Positions 8,768 to 17,164 of a DNA stretch of 64,000 nucleotides are shown piece after piece. Position numbers and translations under genes: made by a program. Every line of letters begins with the position of its first letter. The stretch's first letter is position 1. Where the stretch lies: assembly GCF_000764205.1 (NCBI RefSeq), contig NZ_JQDZ01000112.1:186001-250000 (forward strand), in the 5' to 3' direction. The stretch is from Thalassotalea sp. ND16A (lineage in GTDB: Bacteria; Pseudomonadota; Gammaproteobacteria; Enterobacterales; Alteromonadaceae). A model generated the notes under the pieces. That model was not told where the DNA came from. It worked only from the letters and a program-made list of their open reading frames with translations, and ran no database searches.

Positions 8768-10063
8768 ATGAAATTTTATAATTTAAAACACCCAGAACAA
8801 GAAGTAAGTTTTTCGCAAGCCGTACGTCAGGGCTTAGGTAAGAATCAAGGGCTATTTTTCCCCAGGCAATTGCCAGAGTTTGATGACATTGAAAGTTTGC
8901 TGGCGATGCCTTTGGTAGAGCGTAGTATTAAAATTTTATATCCGTTTGTTGAAGATGATTTAACCCTAGAGCAATTTACCAGCATAGTGACCAATGCGTT
9001 TAACTTTCCGGCGTTGGTACAATCGATAGATGAAAAAAATGCGGTGCTGGAATTGTTTCATGGGCCGACGCTGGCGTTTAAAGATTTTGGTGGCCGTTTT
9101 ATGGCGCAATGTTTGCAAACATTTACCAAAGACAGTCGCGAGAAAATCACCATCTTAACCGCCACGTCTGGCGATACCGGTGCAGCTGTCGCGCATGCGT
9201 TTTACGGTTTAGATAATATCGATGTCACCATTTTATATCCAAAGGGCAAAATCAGTTTATTGCAGGAAAAAATGTTCACCACGTTAGGTGGCAATATTTC
9301 TACCTTATCGGTAGATGGCAGCTTTGATGATTGTCAGGGATTAGTGAAACAGTCATTTGATGACTTGGAGCTGGCACAAGCAATTGGCCTGAATTCGGCT
9401 AATTCCATCAATATCAGCAGACTATTGGCGCAAATTTGTTACTACTTTGAAGCGGCTGCGCAACTGTATCGTCAGCGTGGAAAATTTGATGATTTAGTCT
9501 TTTCTATCCCGAGTGGTAATTTTGGTAACTTAACTGCTGGCATGTTAGCGAAAGCGATGGGCTTGCCTATTAAGCGCTTTATTGCCGCCACCAATGCCAA
9601 CGATACGGTGCCAAGATATCTGCAAACCGGCGCTTGGCAACCGAATGACACCATTGCCACCATGTCGAACGCGATGGATGTTTCGAAACCCAATAACTGG
9701 CCGCGGGTTGAGCACATGTTAAACTCGGGCATTGTTGATAAAAACTGTTTAAGCTCAGTAGCTATCGATGAAGAGCAAACGCAAATGGGCATTCACAGTT
9801 TAAATTCTTTAGGCTATATCAGTGAACCGCATGCCAGTGTTGCTTACAAAGCGTTAAAATACGGGTTGAATGATGATGAATTTGGCGTGTTTTTAGGCAC
9901 GGCACATCCGGCAAAATTCAAAGAAACGGTAGAGAGCACCTTAGGCTGCCTGTTAGGCTTACCGAAAGAGCTTGCCGATTGCAGCGGTGAAACCATATTG
10001 TCTTCAGAGATGAACGTTGATTTTCAACAATTACGTTCGTACTTGCTAGCACAGGTAAACTAA
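8768..10063 (+). CDS. thrC: Threonine synthase
   Basis: A 431-residue PLP enzyme that converts O-phosphohomoserine to threonine, the last step of the pathway. The N-terminus MKFYNLKHPEQEVSFSQAV and GLGKNQGLFFP match the E. coli enzyme closely. The PLP lysine lies in LAFKDFGGRFM (about residue 106), and SIPSGNFGNLTAGM forms the phosphate-binding loop. Two ATG codons are adjacent at 8765 and 8768; I chose the second because GAGG lies seven bases before it and the sequence then starts MKFYNLK. It is the last gene of thrABC. I see no clear terminator after it, only repeated sequence. Confidence 0.97.
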   Translation: MKFYNLKHPEQEVSFSQAVRQGLGKNQGLFFPRQLPEFDDIESLLAMPLVERSIKILYPFVEDDLTLEQFTSIVTNAFNFPALVQSIDEKNAVLELFHGPTLAFKDFGGRFMAQCLQTFTKDSREKITILTATSGDTGAAVAHAFYGLDNIDVTILYPKGKISLLQEKMFTTLGGNISTLSVDGSFDDCQGLVKQSFDDLELAQAIGLNSANSINISRLLAQICYYFEAAAQLYRQRGKFDDLVFSIPSGNFGNLTAGMLAKAMGLPIKRFIAATNANDTVPRYLQTGAWQPNDTIATMSNAMDVSKPNNWPRVEHMLNSGIVDKNCLSSVAIDEEQTQMGIHSLNSLGYISEPHASVAYKALKYGLNDDEFGVFLGTAHPAKFKETVESTLGCLLGLPKELADCSGETILSSEMNVDFQQLRSYLLAQVN

Positions 10064-10069
10064 TAACCC

Positions 10070-10290
10070 AAAGCTGCGAACAGCGAGCTACTGGCCATGG
10101 GCTGTGTATTTGTTTAATTCATCTATCGTGTAACAATACCGAGTCTGCCTGAAGGTAATAGTTCAAAGCTACGAGCTGCGAGCTACGAGCTACTGGCCAC
10201 GGGCTGTGTATTTGTTTAGTTCACTTATCGTGTAATAATACTAGGTCTGCCCGAAGCTAGTAGCTCGTAGCCCGAAGCTTTTAATATTTT
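10070..10290. repeat. Degenerate tandem repeat with AGCTACGAGC-type units
   Basis: Two copies of a segment of about 70 bases, period 102, begin GAGCTACTGGCC at 10085 and 10187 and continue with GGGCTGTGTATTTGTTTA and a TATCGTGTAA block. The copies are joined by short units such as AGCTACGAGCTGCGAGCTAC. Related AGCTCGTAGC-like runs occur near 10255, 12164, 38870 and 39449. This fills the gap between thrC and ung; no gene is seen there. Confidence 0.75.
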
Positions 10291-10351
10291 ACCCGACAAG
10301 CCGTACGCCTTTTGAGAATACGTTTTAACTGCAACAAGAAGTAGAGAATTT

Positions 10352-11050
10352 ATGAACTGGCAAGAGTTGTTACAAACAGAACAACAACGTGATTACTTTC
10401 AAGCACTGCTGGCAGAAATTGCCCGACAACGGCAACAAGGGATCGAAATTTACCCGATGGATGAAGATATCTATAACGCGTTTGAATTAACGCCATTTAC
10501 CGATATCAAAGTGGTGATTATTGGCCAGGATCCCTACCATGGTCCAGGCCAGGCTCATGGTCTTTCCTTTTCAGTGAGAGCAGGGGTAAAAGTGCCGCCG
10601 TCATTGGTTAATATGTATAAAGAGTTAGACAATGATCAAGCAAATTTTCACATCCCATGTCATGGTGATTTGAGTTATTGGGCAGAGCAGGGGGTATTGT
10701 TATTGAATACGGTGTTAACCGTACAAAAGGGCAATGCACATTCGCATGCCAAATTGGGTTGGGAAAAATTTACTGACCGGGTAATCGAGCTTATTAATGA
10801 GCAAAAGCAAGGGGTAGTCTTTATGCTTTGGGGCGCGCATGCGCAAAAAAAGGGTAAGCATATTGATACGGATAACCATCATGTCTTAACCAGCGTGCAT
10901 CCTTCGCCATTATCGGCTTATCGTGGATTTTTCGGTTGCAAACATTTTTCTCGGGCAAATGACTATCTGCTCAGCCAACAACAGCAACCGATAGACTGGC
11001 AAATTAAAGATCAGCAAAAAGAGCAGCAACATAAATACCAAGTTGATTAA
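10352..11050 (+). CDS. ung: Uracil-DNA glycosylase
   Basis: A 232-residue family 1 UDG that removes uracil from DNA at the start of base excision repair. The water-activating motif [13 protein letters not shown] is at residues 58-70 with the catalytic Asp60, and the minor-groove loop [14 protein letters not shown] is near residue 190. [11 protein letters not shown] precedes it as usual. The length is close to the E. coli enzyme (229) with a Gln/Lys-rich tail. The ATG follows AAGAAG at a workable distance. It appears monocistronic. No part looks broken. Confidence 0.97.
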   Translation: MNWQELLQTEQQRDYFQALLAEIARQRQQGIEIYPMDEDIYNAFELTPFTDIKVVIIGQDPYHGPGQAHGLSFSVRAGVKVPPSLVNMYKELDNDQANFHIPCHGDLSYWAEQGVLLLNTVLTVQKGNAHSHAKLGWEKFTDRVIELINEQKQGVVFMLWGAHAQKKGKHIDTDNHHVLTSVHPSPLSAYRGFFGCKHFSRANDYLLSQQQQPIDWQIKDQQKEQQHKYQVD

Positions 11051-11074
11051 ATATCTGCTCATTTTTAATGGTTA

Positions 11075-11100
11075 AAGAATTGTATGGAACAATTCTTCTT
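11075..11100 (+). terminator. Possible terminator hairpin after ung
   Basis: AAGAATTGT at 11075-11083 pairs with ACAATTCTT at 11089-11097 around a five-base loop, followed by a short pyrimidine stretch (CTTTG). It lies 25 bases after the ung stop. The U-tract is poor, so this is tentative. The rest of the 11051-11371 gap is AT-rich and shows nothing else I can name beyond the promoter region of the next gene. Confidence 0.4.
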
Positions 11101-11371
11101 TGCGAAGCAGTTCTCAGAACCGAAGGCATGGATGCTTGAGATAAAACGAATAACTACTGCTTTATAAAATTGATAAGTAGAATAACTACTTACTAAATTT
11201 TATGCATTGTATTTATCCATTTTCCCTCATGAAAAAGTAGACCACACACTTAATCAAATTGGTATTGCTTTTTAAAAAATTGTTACAAATCAGTCGCTCG
11301 TTAACATCTTAGCTGTGCTACTTTGTTTAACATTATTTGTCGTGTTTACCTAAATCATTATTGAGAGTCAG

Positions 11372-12106
11372 ATGAAATTATCGTTCAAGTCTTTGGTCAC
11401 CTTAGCGTTGTTTGCCTTTAGTGCCCAAACGTTAGCAAATTCTGCATTACTGCTAAACACCCCACACCGCAGTGAGCAAGATAAGCTTCGTGATAAAACC
11501 AGCAAGCCGGTAGAAATTATCCAGTTTTCCGGGGTTAAGCCTGAAATGCAGGTATTGGATCTATTCGCTGGTGGTGGCTATTACTCAGAACTTTTATCTC
11601 AGGTGGTAGGTCCTAAGGGTAAAGTGTTATTGCATAACAACGAGGCTTATTTGGCTTATGTTGGCAAAGAATTAAAGACCCGCATGGCCGATGGTAGTCT
11701 TACTAATGTAATGCAATACATGCAGGAAGCGGATGACTTATCCTTATCGGATAACAGCCTGGACAGCGTCTTTTTTGTCATGGGCTATCACGACATGTAT
11801 CATCAGACCAAAGGCTGGGCTATTGATGCCGAGAAGTTATTAAAGCAATTATATAAAGCGCTTAAACCTGGCGGCACCTTACTGGTCATCGATCACAGTG
11901 CGCCTGTCGGCACGGGCATAGAGTATAGTCAAGATAAACACAGAATTGCGCCAGAGTATGTGATTAAAGAATTGAAAAAATATGGCTTTCAATTTGCCAA
12001 ACAGTCTGAATTACTGGCCAACGCCGATGATGATTATGAGATAAGTCCGTTTGACCCTAAGGTTTATCGTAAGACTGATAGGTTTGTGATGTTGTTTAGA
12101 AAATAA
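11372..12106 (+). CDS. Exported class I SAM-dependent methyltransferase-like protein
   Basis: A 244-residue protein with a clear signal peptide (MKLSFKSLVTLALFAFSAQTLA, cleavage before NS), followed by a Rossmann methyltransferase domain. SAM motif I is VLDLFAGGGYYSELL (about residues 63-77); the post-I acidic position, a NSLDSVFFVMGYHD segment and LKPGGTLLVIDHSAP are also present. Similar exported predicted methyltransferases occur in marine gammaproteobacteria; their substrate is unknown, and SAM is not known to be plentiful in the periplasm. The start is supported by GAGAG just upstream. It is monocistronic and is followed by a heptanucleotide repeat array. Confidence 0.87.
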   Translation: MKLSFKSLVTLALFAFSAQTLANSALLLNTPHRSEQDKLRDKTSKPVEIIQFSGVKPEMQVLDLFAGGGYYSELLSQVVGPKGKVLLHNNEAYLAYVGKELKTRMADGSLTNVMQYMQEADDLSLSDNSLDSVFFVMGYHDMYHQTKGWAIDAEKLLKQLYKALKPGGTLLVIDHSAPVGTGIEYSQDKHRIAPEYVIKELKKYGFQFAKQSELLANADDDYEISPFDPKVYRKTDRFVMLFRK

Positions 12107-12163
12107 GATACAATAGCAGGGTAACATTTGCGTTCTGATATTTGCATTTTTTACCCTGATAAT

Positions 12164-12238
12164 GGCTACGGGCTACGGGCTACGGGCTACGGGCTACGGG
12201 CTACGGGCTACGGGCTACGGGCTACGGGCTACGGGCTA
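12164..12238. repeat. Heptanucleotide tandem repeat (GGCTACG) x10
   Basis: Ten perfect copies of GGCTACG run from 12164 to 12233, followed by a partial copy. The array lies between two convergent genes, downstream of both, so it is unlikely to switch a promoter. The unit resembles the AGCTACGAGC runs near 10.1 kb and 39.45 kb. Copy number should vary between strains through slippage. Confidence 0.95.
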
Positions 12239-12250
12239 TTGGATTTTTAT

Positions 12251-12838
12251 TTAATCAAAATAGATGATCATTTCCGCGGCAACACAGTGGCAATCATTGC
12301 CACAAAGGGTGCATTGATAGCCATCAACACTGTCCTGATACCATTTGTCGGGGTGGTCTTTCACTAACACGCCGCCACATTTGGTGAAATATTTTACCGC
12401 ACTATTGCCTGGGCTTTGTCGCCATAAATGGCTTACTCCCGCTTTTGCCCCTTGTTGTTGTAACTCAAAAATGGATAATTTTAATAACTGCGAGCCGATA
12501 CCATAACCGCGAAAATTGGCATCAACGGTATTACATTTAAAATACGCGGTATTACCCATGTCGGTTCGCCACAAATGCGGGGAATACCATTGGTCGGTAT
12601 GCCACATGGTTGGACTATAGCTTATCCGAAACCCCACTAATTGTTGTCCGGCATACGCAACAAAGTTGGCATTAAGGCCATCCTTCAAGCCTTTATCAAA
12701 CCATTGCTTTAGATTCTCAGCATTCAGGTAGCCTGCCCCATGGACGTAATTTCCTAAGGTGATGATTGCCACAAAGTCACTTTCTTGCATTGGCCGATAA
12801 TCAATGGTGCTTGAATTTAACATGGTATTTTCGTTCAT
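12251..12838 (-). CDS. GNAT family N-acetyltransferase
   Basis: A 195-residue GNAT-fold protein predicted to transfer an acyl group from acyl-CoA to an amine. The CoA-binding motif A is NFRGYGIGSQLLKLS (about residues 108-122), with V-D-A before it, and motif B-like sequence GNSAVKYFTKCGGV follows. The C-terminus is unusual in being Cys-rich (CTLCGNDCHC), which could bind a metal. The substrate is unknown. Two starts are possible (12838 and 12823); neither has a strong ribosome site, and I kept the longer. It is convergent with the exported methyltransferase and divergent from an FAD oxidoreductase. Confidence 0.82.
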   Translation of the reverse strand: MNENTMLNSSTIDYRPMQESDFVAIITLGNYVHGAGYLNAENLKQWFDKGLKDGLNANFVAYAGQQLVGFRISYSPTMWHTDQWYSPHLWRTDMGNTAYFKCNTVDANFRGYGIGSQLLKLSIFELQQQGAKAGVSHLWRQSPGNSAVKYFTKCGGVLVKDHPDKWYQDSVDGYQCTLCGNDCHCVAAEMIIYFD

Positions 12839-12909
12839 TCCGGAATTGACTTTGAATTATAACGCGAATTTGACATGATAAGGGTAACATTTACAAATAT
12901 TAATGACCT

Positions 12910-14250
12910 ATGTACGATCCTCTCCATGATAAATCACCAGGCACTAATGTCGCCTACCCTGACAGTTACTGGGCCAGCGTCAGTGGTAACGCTCCGGAAT
13001 CGGATGGTCAGTTAACGCACGATATAGATACCGATGTGGTCATCATTGGCGCGGGTTATACCGGCCTGTCTTGTGCATTGCATTTGGCGCGCGAGCATAA
13101 TGTGAAAGCCGTAGTGGTAGAGGCGAACCAAACCGCTTGGGGGTGTAGCGGTCGTAATGCGGGTTTTATCTTAAAATCCACTGGCCGCAAGCCCTGGACT
13201 GCAATGACCAAAAGCTGGGGCGAAGAAGTGATGCGCGGTATATATTCCGAAGTGTGTCAAGGGGTCGACACGGTAAATTCATTGATTGCACAAGGCATCG
13301 ACTGTGAGCAGCAAGACCCAGGATATATCCGAGTTGCGCATAAGCCCTCGATGTTTCCCGGTTTGATCAAGCAGGCCCAATTATTACAAAAAACCTTTGC
13401 CTATGAGGTGGATGTATTAACACGCAATGAGTTGCATCAACAATACATGGCCGATGAAAATGCTCATGGCGCGATTCGTTTTCAGGACAGCTTTGGTATT
13501 AACCCATTAAAGCTGGCTTGGGGCTATCAAGACCTGGCACGGCAAGCCGGGGCGAAAATATATACCGGTACTCCGGTAACTGATATTACTCAGGAGAAAG
13601 GTAAGCAAGTTATTATTACCCCTCAAGCAAAAATCAGCGCCAGCAAGGTAATACTTGCAACTAATGGCTATACGCCTAAAGATTTCCACCCAGGCGTCGC
13701 CAATAAAACCCTGCCAGTATTATCACAAATTATCGTGACTGAACCATTAAGTGAGCAACAACTGCAAGCGTGCAATTTTTTAACTTCAAATGTTGTCATG
13801 GATACACGAGCGCTAAAATACTACTATCGAAAGTTACCGGATAATCGTATTTTATTTGGCGGTCGCGGCGCTATTACCGGCAAAAATGCCGATGTTCCTT
13901 ACTATGCTCAAAGGTTGTTAGCGGTGTTAAAGCAAAGCTTTCCGGCATTGCAAAGCATTCAATATCAATACGCCTGGTCGGGTTGGATCTGCATGTCGCT
14001 TGATGATATCCCGCATATCAATCAAGCCGAAGATAACCCCAATGTTTTTTATGCCATGGGCTATTGTGGTAATGGTGTGTCTTTTGCGGTTCAGGCGGGA
14101 AAACGATTAGCAGATAAAATCATCGGCATTAACCTGCCAAATTTGCCTCTTTATACTCGTCAGTTACCCAAATTCCCAATGCCTGCGTTAAGGCGAGTCG
14201 GGCAATGGGGCTATTTTCATTATGGCAAGATTAAAGATAGTTATTTTTAA
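12910..14250 (+). CDS. FAD-dependent oxidoreductase, DAO family (PuuB-like)
   Basis: A 446-residue flavoprotein of the D-amino-acid oxidase superfamily. The FAD dinucleotide motif VVIIGAGYTGLSCALHLA starts near residue 43, followed by the acidic ribose-binding Glu (VVVEAN) and the GRNAGF motif usual in gamma-glutamylputrescine oxidase-type proteins. The C-terminal FAD motif is FYAMGYCGNGVSFAVQAGK. The substrate is probably a secondary or primary amine or amino acid; neighbours do not decide it. The divergent neighbour is a GNAT protein. The length fits the family, and nothing is truncated. Confidence 0.88.
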   Translation: MYDPLHDKSPGTNVAYPDSYWASVSGNAPESDGQLTHDIDTDVVIIGAGYTGLSCALHLAREHNVKAVVVEANQTAWGCSGRNAGFILKSTGRKPWTAMTKSWGEEVMRGIYSEVCQGVDTVNSLIAQGIDCEQQDPGYIRVAHKPSMFPGLIKQAQLLQKTFAYEVDVLTRNELHQQYMADENAHGAIRFQDSFGINPLKLAWGYQDLARQAGAKIYTGTPVTDITQEKGKQVIITPQAKISASKVILATNGYTPKDFHPGVANKTLPVLSQIIVTEPLSEQQLQACNFLTSNVVMDTRALKYYYRKLPDNRILFGGRGAITGKNADVPYYAQRLLAVLKQSFPALQSIQYQYAWSGWICMSLDDIPHINQAEDNPNVFYAMGYCGNGVSFAVQAGKRLADKIIGINLPNLPLYTRQLPKFPMPALRRVGQWGYFHYGKIKDSYF

Positions 14251-14428
14251 AAATCAGCCGTTTAAAATATTAATTGTACATTTTTACAACAAAATAAAGC
14301 TTGATTTTTTTTTGCCGTTTAGATACTTTAGTCATAACAGTTGGAAGGATTCTAATAAATTGTGGCGTATTTCTATAGCCTAATAACCGATAGAAGCCAC
14401 ATCACTATAATAAAAGAGTTCAAAGCTA

Positions 14429-14866
14429 ATGAAAAATAACAATACCAAACTCGTCACCGTGATTTATTACGATGTAAATACTTTAGAGTTGAGTCATTTC
14501 GTCGGTGAATTTCCACTCCAAGACAAAGGTCGGGTGATCCTCCCGCAATCTTTTAAAAATAATAAAGAGATTGTCTCAGTATGTGATGGCGAAAGTATCC
14601 CGCTAGAAATTGAATACGCTGAGAAAAGCAATCGTAATCAGAAGATGAAACGACAAGATAATAAAGTCGTTACTGTGTTCTATTATGACAATCGCTCCCT
14701 GGTGCTGAAACATCGAGTTATGCATTATCCGTACGCTGCCAACGGCAAGGTGATCATTCCTGCCGCATTTAAGAAATATAGAGCTATCCTTGCTGTTTTT
14801 GAAGGTGATCTAACGGTTCTTAATAAAGTGGGTGAGCGCATTTTGCCGATGGAAGATGCCGCTTAA
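14429..14866 (+). CDS. TIGR02922-type protein with two tandem copies of the domain
   Basis: A 145-residue cytoplasmic protein made of two homologous halves. Residues 7-56 (VTVIYYDVNTLELSHFV, then GRVILPQSFKNNKEIVSV) repeat at 78-128 (VTVFYYDNRSLVLKHRV, then GKVIIPAAFKKYRAILAV). The unit matches the small TIGR02922/DUF2375-type family, which I associate with Colwellia and relatives and which is normally a single unit of about 70 residues. The function is unknown. It has no signal peptide or membrane segment. The gene is convergent with the next one, 20 bases away. Confidence 0.8.
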   Translation: MKNNNTKLVTVIYYDVNTLELSHFVGEFPLQDKGRVILPQSFKNNKEIVSVCDGESIPLEIEYAEKSNRNQKMKRQDNKVVTVFYYDNRSLVLKHRVMHYPYAANGKVIIPAAFKKYRAILAVFEGDLTVLNKVGERILPMEDAA

Positions 14867-14886
14867 TCGCTGCTTCTCTCTTTGCT

Positions 14887-15840
14887 CTACACCACCCGGT
14901 TTAATTGCACACCTTGCTGATAGCTTTTTATGTTGTCAGCAAGTCGATTTATTAAGCGCTGCTGTGCTTGTAAACTTCCCCAGGCAATATGCGCCGTGAT
15001 CAACAAATTATCCAATTTGGCATTGAGCAACGGATGATCATGCGCTGGTGGTTCATGTTCTAATACATCTAAAATTGCCGCGCCAACTTTTTTCGACTTT
15101 AACGCCGCTAATAAATCTATACTATTTACCAATCCCCCTCTGGCAGTATTGATAATAATGACACCCGTTTGCATGGCTTTTATGCTTTGCTGATTGATCA
15201 GGTTTTCGGTTTCAATACTGAGCGGGGCGTGTAAACTGATAATATCCGCCGAACTAATCGCTTGTTCAAAACTCACTCGCCCCGGGCGGATGGTGCTGGC
15301 CGATTTTCTTTCGGCAATCAATACCTCCATAGCAAAAGCTTTGGCAATTTTGCTAACTTGCTTGCCCAAGGCGCCATAGCCGATTATCGCAATTTTTTTT
15401 GTCGCTAACTCATTAATTGGCAAGCCAAAATGGCAAAAAACAGGACTGTTTTGCCAATGTCCATGACGACTATTTTCAATATAATGAGAGGTTTTTTGCA
15501 GGTATTCCAACAGCATGGCGAACACGTATTGAGTAACCGCAGTATTGGCGTAACCGCTAACGTTACAAACCGCAATTCCAGCCTTTTGCGCCGCAACTAA
15601 ATCAACATTATTAGTGCCGGTTGCCGCAATACAAATAAGTTTTAATTTGGGTAACTGGTTGATGATTTCTGCAGTGATCATCACCTTGTTTGAAATGATG
15701 ATTTCCGCAAATTTTGCTCGAAATATTACCTTCTCGTTTGCCGTGTGTTCGAAATAACTGATCGTCGTGACATGAGATTCAATCGGAGATAAATCAATAT
15801 CTTCGCTAATTGTACTTCGATCTAAAAAAACAGCGCGCAT
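14887..15840 (-). CDS. D-2-hydroxyacid dehydrogenase (glycerate dehydrogenase-like)
   Basis: A 317-residue NAD-dependent D-isomer 2-hydroxyacid dehydrogenase. The Rossmann motif is IIGYGALGKQVSKIA (residues 152-166); catalytic residues are Arg234 (NTARGGLVN), Glu263 (EHEPP) and His284 (TAHIAWGS), the standard triad. The sequence resembles hydroxypyruvate reductase/glycerate dehydrogenase more than SerA and lacks an ACT domain. The exact substrate is not certain; glyoxylate, hydroxypyruvate and other 2-oxoacids are possible. It lies just upstream of NnrS on the plus strand but is transcribed in the same direction as NnrS (minus), 51 bases downstream of it, so the two may share a transcript. 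Confidence 0.9.
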   Translation of the reverse strand: MRAVFLDRSTISEDIDLSPIESHVTTISYFEHTANEKVIFRAKFAEIIISNKVMITAEIINQLPKLKLICIAATGTNNVDLVAAQKAGIAVCNVSGYANTAVTQYVFAMLLEYLQKTSHYIENSRHGHWQNSPVFCHFGLPINELATKKIAIIGYGALGKQVSKIAKAFAMEVLIAERKSASTIRPGRVSFEQAISSADIISLHAPLSIETENLINQQSIKAMQTGVIIINTARGGLVNSIDLLAALKSKKVGAAILDVLEHEPPAHDHPLLNAKLDNLLITAHIAWGSLQAQQRLINRLADNIKSYQQGVQLNRVV

Positions 15841-15891
15841 CTATTTACCTTTTAAGCTGAAAACTAGTTTTATAGCAATTCTGATTTGGTA

Positions 15892-17094
15892 TTAGCCGGG
15901 ACGACCATCTTTACGAGGGGTAAGCAGCATGGGACCATATTTTATAATAAAAATTCCGTAGGAAGTAAGCCAGCACAGTACACTAATATTGATCAATACA
16001 CTGTAATGCTCTGACATAAACCAAGGGCCAAATACTCGGCTGATTGTGGCGATTAACATTAATATAAAGGCAAAGCTGATGATTTTCGGCGGCGCTAATG
16101 CTCTACCGGTATGGCCTAATGTCACGCGCGAAATCATGGCTAAAATAAGTCCGCCCATGCCGCCAACGGTGAGCAAATGCCACAAGTGGTTTAATGGTAA
16201 TGTATCATGGATGTGGCCTATGCCCAGCGCGATTAAGCCAAACCAAATAAAAAATAATGCGCCATGTAAAGACCATAGTAGTGGCACGCCTAGAGTGATC
16301 CAAGGTTTCCAACGCAGCCAGCGCAGCATTTGGCTAATGCCGGCAACTAAAAATAAGCTGGCTTTAATGGAACTATTGACCGCCATTAAAGGGGTTAAAA
16401 AATAACTCAATACCAATAACAACAGACTGATATTAATGGTTAGCTCCAATGCTGGCAGTGGAGCCACTTTTGCTGTTTGCGTACCATTTGCAGTAAACAT
16501 CGGAGTGACCCGACCCGCCATAATCGACATCAACAAGGTGACCAGCATCACTGCAATATAAGCGGTGGGTATGATTTGCGTAACGTCATCAGCGTTAACT
16601 CCAACATGCATTAAAATATTGGCTAAGGTAAATAACAGCAATAACGGCACAAAAAACATGTTTCGACTTTGTTTTACTTTCATTATTGGCAGCGCCAGAA
16701 ATACTGCGGCTACCGGCAGGAAAGCAATATCAATATAACTGCTTATCTGGTTACCCAAAACATCGGGAAAAAGCATTACTACTCGGCCAAACAGCCAAAG
16801 CAAAAATAGCAGCAACAATGGCGTGCCCGATAACCCTCTCTGTCCGGTCCAGTTTTGTACCGCGGTAAGCAGAAAACCAACCACGATGGCGCAGACAAAG
16901 CCAAAGATCATTTCATGGATATGCCAGAACGTAGCACCACCATAAAAATTTATCGATACCTTGCCCGCTAAAAATAGTGCCCAGATGAATAATGACAGCA
17001 CACTAAACAATGCACCAAATGCAAAAAAGGGGCGGAAACCGAGACGAAAAAGAGGCGTGATTTTTTGTTCTTCAGCAAGATCGGTAATTTGCAT
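15892..17094 (-). CDS. nnrS: NnrS family multi-pass membrane protein
   Basis: A 400-residue polytopic inner-membrane protein with about 12 hydrophobic helices. The N-terminal signature PLFRLGFRPFFAFGALFSV and the His-containing segment FWHIHEMIFGFVCAIVVGF are characteristic of NnrS; later HLLTVGGMGGLILAMISRVTLGHTGR carries further conserved His. NnrS proteins are haem/copper-containing and linked to nitric-oxide resistance and metabolism of nitrogen oxides. No denitrification genes are visible here. It lies 70 bases downstream of a porin gene on the same strand. Family assignment is sure; the physiological role is inferred. Confidence 0.93.
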   Translation of the reverse strand: MQITDLAEEQKITPLFRLGFRPFFAFGALFSVLSLFIWALFLAGKVSINFYGGATFWHIHEMIFGFVCAIVVGFLLTAVQNWTGQRGLSGTPLLLLFLLWLFGRVVMLFPDVLGNQISSYIDIAFLPVAAVFLALPIMKVKQSRNMFFVPLLLLFTLANILMHVGVNADDVTQIIPTAYIAVMLVTLLMSIMAGRVTPMFTANGTQTAKVAPLPALELTINISLLLLVLSYFLTPLMAVNSSIKASLFLVAGISQMLRWLRWKPWITLGVPLLWSLHGALFFIWFGLIALGIGHIHDTLPLNHLWHLLTVGGMGGLILAMISRVTLGHTGRALAPPKIISFAFILMLIATISRVFGPWFMSEHYSVLINISVLCWLTSYGIFIIKYGPMLLTPRKDGRPG

Positions 17095-17164
17095 TAACTG
17101 GCCTATACAGCAAATAAACGGTACTCAGTATTTTAGCGCATAAAATCACAGATGTTTAGCGTTA

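Noticed and set aside
12164-12238. Phase-variation switch
   Set aside because: The heptamer array lies downstream of both flanking genes, so length change would not alter a promoter or coding frame.
12128-12367. 79-residue reading frame across the heptanucleotide repeat
   Set aside because: Its middle is only a translation of the GGCTACG array (repeating GYGLRAT), and its end overlaps the GNAT gene on the other strand; no ribosome site.
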